DNA of 5,882 nt, from positions 1 through 5,882 of the forward strand of contig JASHUR010000373.1 in the NCBI GenBank assembly GCA_030039895.1, given 5' to 3'. This stretch comes from Acidobacteriaceae bacterium (GTDB lineage: Bacteria; Acidobacteriota; Terriglobia; Terriglobales; Acidobacteriaceae). Under the pieces are notes generated by a model. It ran no database searches. It had not been told where the DNA came from and was given only the letters and a program-made list of their open reading frames with translations. Position numbers and translations under genes: made by a program. Positions 1 to 5,882 of this stretch are shown here, piece by piece (position 1 is the stretch's first letter; each line of letters begins with the position of its first letter).

Positions 1-23
1 CGGTTCTCGCCCAGTTCCATCAT
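1..23 (-). CDS. Start of a further gene, possibly urate oxidase (3'-truncated by window edge)
   Basis: Four bases after the hydrolase stop there is an ATGATG preceded by AGGGGA (39-34), a good ribosome site 10 bases before the first ATG. Only seven codons fit: MMELGEN, then CG-, which must encode Arg. Cofactor-free urate oxidases commonly begin with a few variable residues followed by LG-N-YGK, and ELGENR fits this. The pathway also lacks only this step, urate to 5-hydroxyisourate. The existence of a gene here is likely; its identity rests on seven residues plus context and is inference. Confidence 0.5.
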
Positions 24-27
24 TCGT

Positions 28-369
28 TCAACTTCCCCTGTAGGTCGAATACGCATGCGGAGTCACCAGCAGCGGAATATGGTAATGCCCCGCGATGTCG
101 CGCACTTCAAACACAATTTCCACCATCGGATGCAGCGCCGTCACCCCGTTCTTTGCAAAATACTCGCCGCTGTGGAACCGCAGCCGGTACGCGCCCACTT
201 CGAGTGCGGACTCCGCAGGCAGCAGATCACGCACGCGCCCGTCGCCATCCGTCACGCGCGATGCAAGCGCAACCCACGCATTTCCGCGCTTCCGCTCCAG
301 TTCTACGCGTACACCCAGTGCCGGCACTCCGTTTGCCAGGTCAAGCACATGCGATGTAATTCTGCTCAT
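28..369 (-). CDS. uraH: 5-hydroxyisourate hydrolase (transthyretin-like protein)
   Basis: Hydrolyses 5-hydroxyisourate, the unstable product of urate oxidase, to OHCU. It has 113 residues from ATG 369, the typical size of a bacterial cytosolic form with no signal peptide. The three catalytic positions are visible: H7 in ITSHVLD, R45 in TDGDGRV and the histidines of HYHIPLL (95-101). The protein ends in the diagnostic YRGS tetrapeptide that separates true hydrolases from vertebrate transthyretin. FHSGEYF (65-71) is also a family landmark. The start overlaps the OHCU decarboxylase stop as ATGA, so the two consecutive steps of the pathway are translationally coupled. A longer GTG start at 381 is rejected because of the ribosome site it would consume. 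Confidence 0.95.
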   Translation of the reverse strand: MSRITSHVLDLANGVPALGVRVELERKRGNAWVALASRVTDGDGRVRDLLPAESALEVGAYRLRFHSGEYFAKNGVTALHPMVEIVFEVRDIAGHYHIPLLVTPHAYSTYRGS

Positions 370-878
370 CCCTTCAACCACCTCTTCAGGCGCAATGCTG
401 TAATCTGTCCCTGCTGCTCTGCCGCCTCACGCAACTCAGTCGCATCATCATTCGTCATCCTGCGCTCCAGAATCTCGATCATTTCGTGCGCCGTTTTTCC
501 GGTCGCGCACACAATATAGGTTCGGCCAAACCGTTCTTCATAGCGCTTGTTCCCCTCGGCTAGCGCAGCCAGCACCGCAGCATCTTCCCGTGCGACTGCA
601 CTCTGCTCCACCGCCGACCACGCAGCCGACTGGCTCGTCGCCTGAGCCGGCGCTTTCCGTTCGCCAATTCTGGGATGCGTCGCAAACGCCTCCATCCAGT
701 CCGCCGTTTCCATCTCCTGCCAGATCACATCAGCGCGCCACATCAGCTGGTTCTCATCCGCCACCGGACGCGCATCCGACATCAGCTCCGCCCACCTCCG
801 CGACCCGCAACACGGCAGCACCGTCGCCGCGGCCTCGTCCTTCTCCATCGCATTCCACGCCGCCAGTACCGGATTCAT
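366..878 (-). CDS. uraD: 2-oxo-4-hydroxy-4-carboxy-5-ureidoimidazoline (OHCU) decarboxylase
   Basis: Decarboxylates OHCU, the product of 5-hydroxyisourate hydrolase, so that only (S)-allantoin forms. From ATG 878 it has 170 residues, the usual length for a stand-alone enzyme. It is all-helical in character. Family landmarks are CCGSRRWAELM (23-33) with RP shortly after, FATHPRIG with the likely catalytic H68, the SAVEQ segment with E91-Q92, NKRYEERFG (110-118) and YIVCATGKTAHEM (121-133), ending in QQGQITALRLKRWL. The start ATG shares one base with the FAD subunit's stop (TGATG). The stop overlaps the next start as ATGA. An in-frame TTG at 908 would add ten residues inside the previous gene and is not favoured. 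The protein is free-standing, not fused to urate oxidase (as in Bacillus PucL) or to the hydrolase that follows. Confidence 0.93.
   Translation of the reverse strand: MNPVLAAWNAMEKDEAAATVLPCCGSRRWAELMSDARPVADENQLMWRADVIWQEMETADWMEAFATHPRIGERKAPAQATSQSAAWSAVEQSAVAREDAAVLAALAEGNKRYEERFGRTYIVCATGKTAHEMIEILERRMTNDDATELREAAEQQGQITALRLKRWLKG
378..384 (-). promoter_or_regulatory. Ribosome binding site for 5-hydroxyisourate hydrolase
   Basis: GAGGTGG on the minus strand lies 8 bases before ATG 369. It shows that translation begins at 369 rather than at the in-frame GTG at 381, which is itself part of this site. Confidence 0.7.
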
Positions 879-1747
879 CACGCGGTTCCTGCCAGCGTCC
901 GCAGACAATCCTCCAGCACATTGCCCGCCACCAGCCGCCGATACTCTATTGTCGACCGAATATCATCAATCGGCGCAATCATCTTGTCCAGCAATTGCCT
1001 ACACTCTGCAATCAGCGTCGCATTCACCTTGCGCCCAGCCGCACACTCCTCAATCGCGGCCAGCCGCAGCGGCACCGGAGCCACGCTTCCCATGCCCATC
1101 CGGATCGCTTCCACCACACCGTCCTGAACCAGCGCCTGCGCTGCCATGCACACCTTCGAGATGGCCTGCGCATTCCGCGTGCCCACCTTGCGCACGTAAT
1201 CGCGCCATCCGGCAAACCTGCGCGGCAGCCGCACCGCGAGTATCAATTCATCCTGCGTGAGAGCTGTGCGCTTGTAGTCGAGATGACACTGCGTATAGGG
1301 AATCCTTCGCGTCCCGCGCACAGAGATAAGCTCAATCTCTGCCTCATAGGCCAGCAGCGCCGGAGGCGAGTCCGCCGCGGGAGACGCATTCGCCAGGTTG
1401 CCCGCCAGTGTCGCGCGGTTCTGGTTCGCGATGCTCCCCACCCACGCCGCCGTCTTGGCCAGCATCGAAAACTCCGCAGCAATCGCCTTGTGCGCGCGAA
1501 TCTCCGCGAACGTGCACCCTCCGCCTATCACTACGGCATCCGGAGTCACTTCAATCCGCCGCAGCTCCGGCAGGCCCCATACGTTCATCAGGTTCCGTTG
1601 CGGCAGCCGCCCCGCGCTGTACTGCACCATCACCTCGGTGCCTCCCGCCACAGGCAGCCATCGCCCCGGTTCGCTCGCCATCAGCTTCAGCGCCGCGGCA
1701 AGATTTCCCGGCGAAATCATTTCATACTGCTCCGGAGCCGCTCTCAC
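878..1747 (-). CDS. pucC: Xanthine dehydrogenase, FAD-binding subunit
   Basis: FAD subunit of the same enzyme, the exit point for electrons to NAD+ or another acceptor (pucC in Bacillus naming, xdhB in E. coli naming). The 289 residues match the family. The first FAD motif PVAGGTEVM is at about 32-40. The second, GSIANQNRATLAGN followed by ASPAADSPPALLA, is at about 104-133. The C-terminal CO-dehydrogenase flavoprotein-like domain follows, with RKVGTRNAQAISKV. There is no cysteine cluster, so this is not the 4Fe-4S-containing HCR type. I take the GTG at 1747, which overlaps the previous stop as GTGA with a GAGG 5 bases upstream. An ATG at 1720 with a GGAG about 9 bases upstream is a possible alternative and would remove nine residues before the ISPGNLAAAL helix. 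The function is secure; the start is less so. Confidence 0.92.
   Translation of the reverse strand: MRAAPEQYEMISPGNLAAALKLMASEPGRWLPVAGGTEVMVQYSAGRLPQRNLMNVWGLPELRRIEVTPDAVVIGGGCTFAEIRAHKAIAAEFSMLAKTAAWVGSIANQNRATLAGNLANASPAADSPPALLAYEAEIELISVRGTRRIPYTQCHLDYKRTALTQDELILAVRLPRRFAGWRDYVRKVGTRNAQAISKVCMAAQALVQDGVVEAIRMGMGSVAPVPLRLAAIEECAAGRKVNATLIAECRQLLDKMIAPIDDIRSTIEYRRLVAGNVLEDCLRTLAGTA
886..890 (-). promoter_or_regulatory. Ribosome binding site for OHCU decarboxylase
   Basis: AGGAA on the minus strand lies 7 bases before ATG 878 and inside the end of the FAD-subunit gene. It supports ATG 878 over the upstream in-frame TTG at 908. Confidence 0.65.
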
Positions 1748-2229
1748 CGCGCCGCCTCGCTCTCCTGCTTCCGCGCGGCCGCTTCCACCGCTTCAAAAAT
1801 GCGCATATACCCCGTGCAGCGGCACAAATTCCCGCCCAGCCCTTCGCGAATCTCCTCACGGCTCGGCTTCACGTTGTGCATCAACAGACACTTCGCCGCC
1901 ATAATCATGCCCGGCGTACACATGCCGCACTGCGATCCACCACAATGCAAGAACGCCTCCTGCACCGGATCAAGTTTCTCCGGGCTGCCCAGCCCTTCAA
2001 TCGTCACGATCTGCGCATGCGCAGCCTGCGCTACCGGAATAAGGCAGCTGTTCACAAGACTTCCATCCATCAGCACGCTGCACGCACCGCACTCGCCTTC
2101 GCCACAGCCTTCTTTCGTGCCCGTCAGCCCCAGCTTCTCGCGAAGCACGTCCAGCAGGCGCTCCATGGGATGCGCGTCCACGGTGCGCTCCACGCCGTTC
2201 ACCGTCATCACAATGCGCTGCAGGCTCAT
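1744..2229 (-). CDS. pucE: Xanthine dehydrogenase, [2Fe-2S] iron-sulfur subunit
   Basis: Electron-transfer subunit carrying the two [2Fe-2S] clusters that pass electrons from the molybdenum centre to FAD (pucE in Bacillus naming, xdhC in E. coli naming). It has 161 residues, the normal size. The N-terminal plant-ferredoxin-like domain begins with VNG and binds one cluster through C42, C47, C50 (KEGCGEGECGACSV) and C62. The C-terminal four-helix domain binds the other through C101 and C104 (QCGMCTPGM) and C136 and C138 (GGNLCRCTGY). All eight ligands are present. The ATG at 2229 overlaps the previous gene's TGA as ATGA. The stop TGA overlaps the next gene's GTG as GTGA. No signal sequence is present, so the complex is cytoplasmic. 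Confidence 0.95.
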   Translation of the reverse strand: MSLQRIVMTVNGVERTVDAHPMERLLDVLREKLGLTGTKEGCGEGECGACSVLMDGSLVNSCLIPVAQAAHAQIVTIEGLGSPEKLDPVQEAFLHCGGSQCGMCTPGMIMAAKCLLMHNVKPSREEIREGLGGNLCRCTGYMRIFEAVEAAARKQESEAAR

Positions 2230-4478
2230 GCCCCAACCACCTCCACCACCTGAGACTTCACCTGCGCGAGCTTCGTCATCACATCTTCCGGCAGCAGCGG
2301 CACAGCGCAAAAATCCGCGCTCGTCGCATGGCTCACCGCATTCACAATCGCCGGAGCCGGCCCGTCCATCGGCAGTTCGCCAATCCCCTTCGCGCCATAC
2401 GCGCCATACTTATAAGGAACCTCCTCGAAGTACACGCGAATCGGCGGAATGTCCTGCGAAGTCGCAATAATGTAATTCGTCATCTGGTTATTAGCCATGC
2501 GGCCCTTCTGCCACACCACCTTTTCGTACAGCGCATAGCCAACCGCCTGCGCAACTCCGCCTTCAACCTGCCCCGTCGCCAGCACCGGATTAATCACCCG
2601 GCCCACCTCCTGCACTGCGACAAAATCATCCACCGCCACGCGATAATCCACCGTGTCCACCGTAACCTCGGCCACGTACACTGCCCACGCATAGGCGCCA
2701 TACGCCTCGCCGCGATACAGCTCATCATCCCAAAACACATTCGGCGGAGCCTCATAGTGCCCCTCCGTGCGCAGCTGCCCATGCTTCCCTACATACATCG
2801 AGGCCGCACGCTGGAACTCCTCCGTTGAATACTGCTCGCCGATCAGTCCAGCCTCCGTCAGCACGTGCCGCATCTCCTTCGCAGCCGACTCCACCAGCCT
2901 CCCCACCACCATCGCCGTGCGCGACGCCACCGTTGGCCCGCTGTTCGGAACCACGCTCGTATCCGCCGGCCCCATCTGCACCACTCCGTAATCCACGCCC
3001 AGCGTCTCCGCAGCTATCTGGCACAGAATCGTGTTCGTGCCCTGCCCGAATTCCGTGCTCGATACAAGCACGCGCAGCATTCCGTCCGCTGTTGCATCCA
3101 TCGCCGCAACCGAACCCATCCGCCGCTCGCCCGACCCCGTAAAGCCCGCGCCGTGAAGAAAAGCCGCAAGTCCGATCCCCTTCTTCAACGCGCGCCGTTC
3201 GTTCTCGCGCGCAAAACGCTGCCGCTTCTCCTTGTATCCGGAAAGCTCCATCGCTCGCGCCAGCAAATGCTCCAGGTCCACGCCCTCCGGAATCACCTGG
3301 CCCGTGCTCGTCGTCAGCCCCGGCCGCAAAAAGTTCCTGCGCCGCAACTCTTCCGGAGCCAGCCCGACCGCCGCCGCCACGCGATCCATGTGCCGCTCAA
3401 TCGCAAACAAGCTCTGCGGAGCGCCAAATCCGCGAAACGCTCCATGCGGTGGCGAATTTGTCGCAAGCGCCCGCGACCGCACCCGCAGGTTCGGCCAGAA
3501 GTAGCACCCTCCCGCATGGATCGTCGCCCTTGACAGCACCGTTGACGACAGCGTCGAGTACGCGCCGCCATCCAGCACCAGATCAATCTCCGCGCCCAGC
3601 AACTTCCCGTCTTTCGTCACCGCCGTGCGGTGCCGCGTGCGCGACGGATGCCGCTTCGTCGTCGCGGCCATGTCCTCAGCGCGGTCATACACAATCTTCA
3701 CCGGACGCCCGGCCTTGCGCACCAACAGCGCCGCATGCGCCGCAATCATCGAAGGGTAGTCTTCCTTGCCGCCAAACGCGCCGCCCGTCTCCACCTGCAC
3801 CACGCGCACTTTGTCTTCCGGCAGCGCCATCAGTTTCACCAGCGACTTGTGCACATAAAACGGACACTGCATCGACCCATAAATCGTCAGCCCCGCCGCA
3901 TCCGAGTACTCCGCAATCACGCCATTGTTCTCGATGTACAGATGCTCCTGTGCGCCCGTTTCGTACTCGCCCTCTACGATGAAATCCGCGCCGGCCCACA
4001 CCGCATCCACATCGCCTTTTTCCATCAGGTAGCTTTTGAGCACATTGTCTTCGCCCCACACCGCAGCGTCCTTGCGCTCGCTCTCTGCAATCGAGTGCAC
4101 CGAGGGCAGCGGCTCATACTCCACGCGCACCGCGGCCACCGCTTCTGCCAGCCTGTGCTTGTCCGCGTGCGCCAGCAGCACAATCGGTTCTTCCGGATGA
4201 TTCACCACCTCAGCTGCCAGGCACGGCCAGTCATTTTGGATCAGCGCAATGCAATTCGCGCCAGGAATATCCGCCGCGGTCACAATCGTGAACTCGCCCC
4301 ACGGAATCGCCGGATCAAATGTGATTTTCTTGATGCGACCGCGTGCAATCGAACTGCGCACTGTCGCCCCGTGCAGCATTCCCGGCAGCGTAATGTCGTC
4401 AATGTAGCGGGCGGTGCCGCACACCTTCGCTGCGCCTTCTTTGCGCACGCTCGATGTGCCTACAATTCGCTGCTGCAA
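2226..4478 (-). CDS. pucD: Xanthine dehydrogenase, molybdenum-binding subunit
   Basis: Catalytic large subunit of a three-polypeptide xanthine dehydrogenase that hydroxylates hypoxanthine and xanthine to urate at a molybdopterin centre (pucD in Bacillus naming, xdhA in E. coli naming). I choose TTG 4478, giving 750 residues: a good ribosome site precedes it, and the protein then begins QQRIVGTSSVRKEG, the usual family N-terminus. The frame can be extended to TTG 4547 (773 residues), but the extra residues look non-family and overlie a candidate operator. Numbering from 4478, GGAFGGKE (232-239) carries E239, AFRGFGAPQ (347-355) carries R349, GQGTNT is at 478-483 and KGIGELP carries the catalytic base E701. 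These match E802, R880 and E1261 of bovine xanthine oxidase. Having both the Glu and the Arg favours a purine substrate over aldehydes. The small ammonia-lyase-like N-terminal domain (KVCGTARYIDD) is present. Its last bases overlap the FeS subunit start by 4. Confidence 0.9.
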   Translation of the reverse strand: MQQRIVGTSSVRKEGAAKVCGTARYIDDITLPGMLHGATVRSSIARGRIKKITFDPAIPWGEFTIVTAADIPGANCIALIQNDWPCLAAEVVNHPEEPIVLLAHADKHRLAEAVAAVRVEYEPLPSVHSIAESERKDAAVWGEDNVLKSYLMEKGDVDAVWAGADFIVEGEYETGAQEHLYIENNGVIAEYSDAAGLTIYGSMQCPFYVHKSLVKLMALPEDKVRVVQVETGGAFGGKEDYPSMIAAHAALLVRKAGRPVKIVYDRAEDMAATTKRHPSRTRHRTAVTKDGKLLGAEIDLVLDGGAYSTLSSTVLSRATIHAGGCYFWPNLRVRSRALATNSPPHGAFRGFGAPQSLFAIERHMDRVAAAVGLAPEELRRRNFLRPGLTTSTGQVIPEGVDLEHLLARAMELSGYKEKRQRFARENERRALKKGIGLAAFLHGAGFTGSGERRMGSVAAMDATADGMLRVLVSSTEFGQGTNTILCQIAAETLGVDYGVVQMGPADTSVVPNSGPTVASRTAMVVGRLVESAAKEMRHVLTEAGLIGEQYSTEEFQRAASMYVGKHGQLRTEGHYEAPPNVFWDDELYRGEAYGAYAWAVYVAEVTVDTVDYRVAVDDFVAVQEVGRVINPVLATGQVEGGVAQAVGYALYEKVVWQKGRMANNQMTNYIIATSQDIPPIRVYFEEVPYKYGAYGAKGIGELPMDGPAPAIVNAVSHATSADFCAVPLLPEDVMTKLAQVKSQVVEVVGA
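2237..2244 (-). promoter_or_regulatory. Strong ribosome binding site for the FeS subunit
   Basis: GGAGGTGG on the minus strand lies 7 bases before ATG 2229, inside the last codons of the molybdenum subunit (the EVVEVVGA tail). It fixes the start of the FeS subunit at 2229 and rules out the longer open frame from 2310, whose extra residues are glycine/alanine-rich shadow sequence. Confidence 0.75.
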
Positions 4479-4484
4479 ATTCGC

Positions 4485-4490
4485 ACCTTC
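4485..4490 (-). promoter_or_regulatory. Ribosome binding site that decides the TTG start of the molybdenum subunit
   Basis: The minus strand reads GAAGGT (4490-4485) followed by GCGAAT and then TTG at 4478, which puts the AAGG core 7 bases before the start. The earlier TTG at 4547 has no comparable purine-rich site in front of it. Confidence 0.6.
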
Positions 4491-4529
4491 AACCGGACCG
4501 CGCGCCACACGCAACCGCGCAACCCGCAC

Positions 4530-4547
4530 TTGGAAAAAGATTTCCAA
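4530..4547. promoter_or_regulatory. Perfect inverted repeat, candidate repressor operator (IclR/AllR-like)
   Basis: Read on the minus strand this is TTGGAAA-TCTT-TTTCCAA: two perfect 7-base arms around a 4-base centre. It directly adjoins the TATAAT and would cover the predicted transcription start, the usual place for a repressor site. The TGGAAA/TTTCCA half-sites resemble those I recall for IclR-family regulators (E. coli IclR, and AllR of allantoin catabolism). As an RNA hairpin it would be weak and is not followed by a U tract, so it is not a convincing terminator. The regulator itself is not in the window, so the family assignment is inference. Confidence 0.5.
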
Positions 4548-4552
4548 TTATA
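4547..4552 (-). promoter_or_regulatory. Candidate -10 element of an internal promoter for the xanthine dehydrogenase operon
   Basis: On the minus strand a perfect TATAAT (4552 down to 4547) lies between the allB stop and the next gene, in an AT-rich patch unlike its surroundings. The best -35 match is poor: TTGTAG at 4577-4572, three of six bases, 19-base spacer, overlapping the allB stop codon. A weak -35 is common where an activator helps or a promoter is regulated, but it also leaves room for chance. Predicted transcription would start near 4540, inside the adjoining inverted repeat. Confidence 0.45.
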
Positions 4553-4571
4553 CATCGCATCTTCGCGCCTG

Positions 4572-5882
4572 CTACAAAGCATGCCCGCAGACTCGCTTTG
4601 CAAACTCTCCGTCTTCAAAGATGCACTTGCCGCGCACATAGGTAGCCACCACCTGCCCGTGCAATGCCTCACCCACATACGGAGAAATCGCATGCCGGCA
4701 ATGCAACGCATCGGTGCTCACGCGCGTCTCTGCCTGCTCATCGAACACGACAAAATCCGCATCTCCGCCAACAGCGATTGCGCCCTTCCGCGCATCCAGC
4801 CCGGCCAGCTTCGCGGGCATCTCGGCCATCCATCGCGCTACTCTATCCAGACCCAGTCCGCGACCCCTCATCCCCGTCCACACCACCGGCAGCGCCACCG
4901 CCAGACTCGAAATCCCGCCCCACGCCGTCTTAAAGCTTCCTTCCTCAATCCGCTTCATCGCCGGCGGACACGGTGAGTGGTCCGTTCCGATCATGTCGAT
5001 GTCGCCATCCGCCAGCGCCTGCCACAGCCGCTCGCGATTCGCGCGGCTACGGATCGGCGGCGCACACTTATGCAACGTACTCCCATCCGGTATCTCCTCC
5101 GCCGCAAAGCGCAAATAGTGCGGACACGTTTCCACCGTCACTGGAAGCCCTTCCGTGCGCGCCTCGCGCAACATGCCCAGCGCCTGCTCCGTCGCCAGAT
5201 GCACAATATGCAGCCGGAACCCGTACTCGCGGCACAAACTCAGCATCAGCGCAATCGCATCCACCTCCGCCGCATCCGGCCGCGACGCCAGATACGTCGC
5301 ATACCGCCGCCAGTCGCTGCCCTCCAGCGCCTTCGCCGCACGCTCCAGTGGCGCAGGCAGCTCCGCATGCACCAGCAGCGGCAATCCCGTCGCTCGCAGA
5401 TGCGGCGCTGCCGCGCGCAACTCCGTTTCATCCACGCGGAAGAACCCATCCACGCCCGGCTCAGCCAGGAAGCACTTGAACCCGCGCACGCCCGCAGCCG
5501 CCAGCGGTTCAATATCCTCGCTGTTATTGCCGGAGACGCCACCCCATGCCGCCCAGTCCACCATGCACTCGCCCGCAGCCGCGGCCCGCTTTGCCTCCAG
5601 AGCCTCCACCGTGGTCGTCGCCGGCAGGCAATTTAACGGCATGTCCAGCAGCGTCGTAAACCCTCCCGCCGCTGCCGCCCGCGTCGCCGTCGCAAACCCT
5701 TCCCACTCCGTTCGCCCCGGCTCGTTGATGTGCACATGTGGATCCACCAGCCCCGGCAGCAACGCCCGCCCGCCAAAATCAAGAACTTCATAATCGCGCG
5801 GAACTTCGCTTGCCGATACTACCGCCGCAATCTTCCCCTCGCGCACCAGCACCGCCGCCGCGCGAACCCCCTCCGGTGTCAC
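4572..5882 (-). CDS. allB: Allantoinase (5'-truncated by window edge)
   Basis: Cytoplasmic metal-dependent amidohydrolase that opens the hydantoin ring of (S)-allantoin to give allantoate. The visible part is 436 residues, close to a full family length of about 450. The frame is open to the window edge: its first codon there is GTG, but TPEGVR...VLVREGKIAAV normally follows a short first beta strand, so roughly 10-15 N-terminal residues probably lie outside. The metal centre is complete: H49 and H51 in DPHVHINEPGR, the to-be-carboxylated K136 in GFKCFL, H172 in LLVHAEL, H228 in LHIVHL and D301 in GTDHSPC. DHSPCPP followed by KTAWGGI, plus the late SPYVG segment, are typical of allantoinase rather than dihydroorotase or hydantoinase. 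The gene ends in TAG (4574-4572). It is the first gene seen, and the xanthine dehydrogenase genes follow after a short gap. The function is secure; only the true start is unknown. Confidence 0.95.
   Translation of the reverse strand: MTPEGVRAAAVLVREGKIAAVVSASEVPRDYEVLDFGGRALLPGLVDPHVHINEPGRTEWEGFATATRAAAAGGFTTLLDMPLNCLPATTTVEALEAKRAAAAGECMVDWAAWGGVSGNNSEDIEPLAAAGVRGFKCFLAEPGVDGFFRVDETELRAAAPHLRATGLPLLVHAELPAPLERAAKALEGSDWRRYATYLASRPDAAEVDAIALMLSLCREYGFRLHIVHLATEQALGMLREARTEGLPVTVETCPHYLRFAAEEIPDGSTLHKCAPPIRSRANRERLWQALADGDIDMIGTDHSPCPPAMKRIEEGSFKTAWGGISSLAVALPVVWTGMRGRGLGLDRVARWMAEMPAKLAGLDARKGAIAVGGDADFVVFDEQAETRVSTDALHCRHAISPYVGEALHGQVVATYVRGKCIFEDGEFAKRVCGHAL

Noticed and set aside
370..381. 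A GTG start adding four residues to hydroxyisourate hydrolase.
   Set aside because: The GTG is part of the GAGGTGG ribosome site that serves ATG 369, and ATG 369 overlaps the preceding stop.
879..908. A TTG start adding ten residues to OHCU decarboxylase.
   Set aside because: ATG 878 has a better ribosome site and coupling to the preceding stop, and gives the usual family length.
2237..2256. A GGTGG-rich purine tract at the end of the molybdenum subunit as a possible repeat element.
   Set aside because: It is explained by the coding sequence for the VVEVVGA tail together with the ribosome site of the next gene.
2230..2310. A 27-codon N-terminal extension of the FeS subunit.
   Set aside because: It is glycine/alanine-rich and lies wholly inside the molybdenum-subunit gene. 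A strong ribosome site and the ATGA overlap fix the start at 2229.
590..2470. A 626-residue open frame on the plus strand, and other long plus-strand frames such as 3630-4976.
   Set aside because: They run antisense to well-recognised genes. Their translations are rich in Arg, His, Pro and Ser with no recognisable domain, the usual mirror image of GC-biased codons on the other strand.
4530..4547. The inverted repeat as a transcription terminator after allB.
   Set aside because: The stem is only 7 bp and mostly A-U, and on the transcribed strand it is followed by GTGCGGG rather than a run of U.

Overview
The window is one stretch of a purine-catabolism gene cluster. Every supported gene lies on the minus strand, so transcription runs from high to low coordinates. 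The DNA is GC-rich by eye. There are no signal peptides, mobile elements, RNA genes or CRISPR arrays, and no plus-strand genes. Gene content and style fit a GC-rich, Gram-negative-type heterotroph. Some of the protein wording reminded me of soil Acidobacteriota, but that is a weak impression that nothing in the window proves.

In transcription order the window holds: allantoinase (allB, cut at its 5' end by the right edge of the window); a short AT-rich gap; the molybdenum subunit, the [2Fe-2S] subunit and the FAD subunit of a three-polypeptide xanthine dehydrogenase; OHCU decarboxylase; 5-hydroxyisourate hydrolase; and the first seven codons of one more gene at the left edge. Those seven codons (MMELGEN, then CGN for Arg) look like the start of a cofactor-free urate oxidase, which would supply the only missing step. 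Together the genes would take hypoxanthine/xanthine to urate, 5-hydroxyisourate, OHCU, (S)-allantoin and allantoate, all in the cytoplasm. Allantoate-using genes and the maturation factor that xanthine dehydrogenase normally needs are not in the window.

The genes from the molybdenum subunit onward are tightly packed. Four consecutive junctions overlap by 4, 4, 1 and 4 bases, and the last is separated by 4 bases. Most carry good Shine-Dalgarno sequences inside the preceding gene, which points to one translationally coupled operon.

The most interesting spot is the gap between allB and the molybdenum subunit. It holds a perfect TATAAT, touching a perfect 7-bp inverted repeat (TTGGAAA-4-TTTCCAA, 4530-4547), followed by a good ribosome binding site and a TTG start at 4478. 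This looks like an internal promoter with a repressor operator, and the half-sites resemble those bound by IclR-family regulators, the family that includes the allantoin regulator AllR. It also means the longest open frame, which starts at 4547, is probably too long by 23 codons. I see no wholly new biological system here; the rest is an ordinary, well-conserved pathway.
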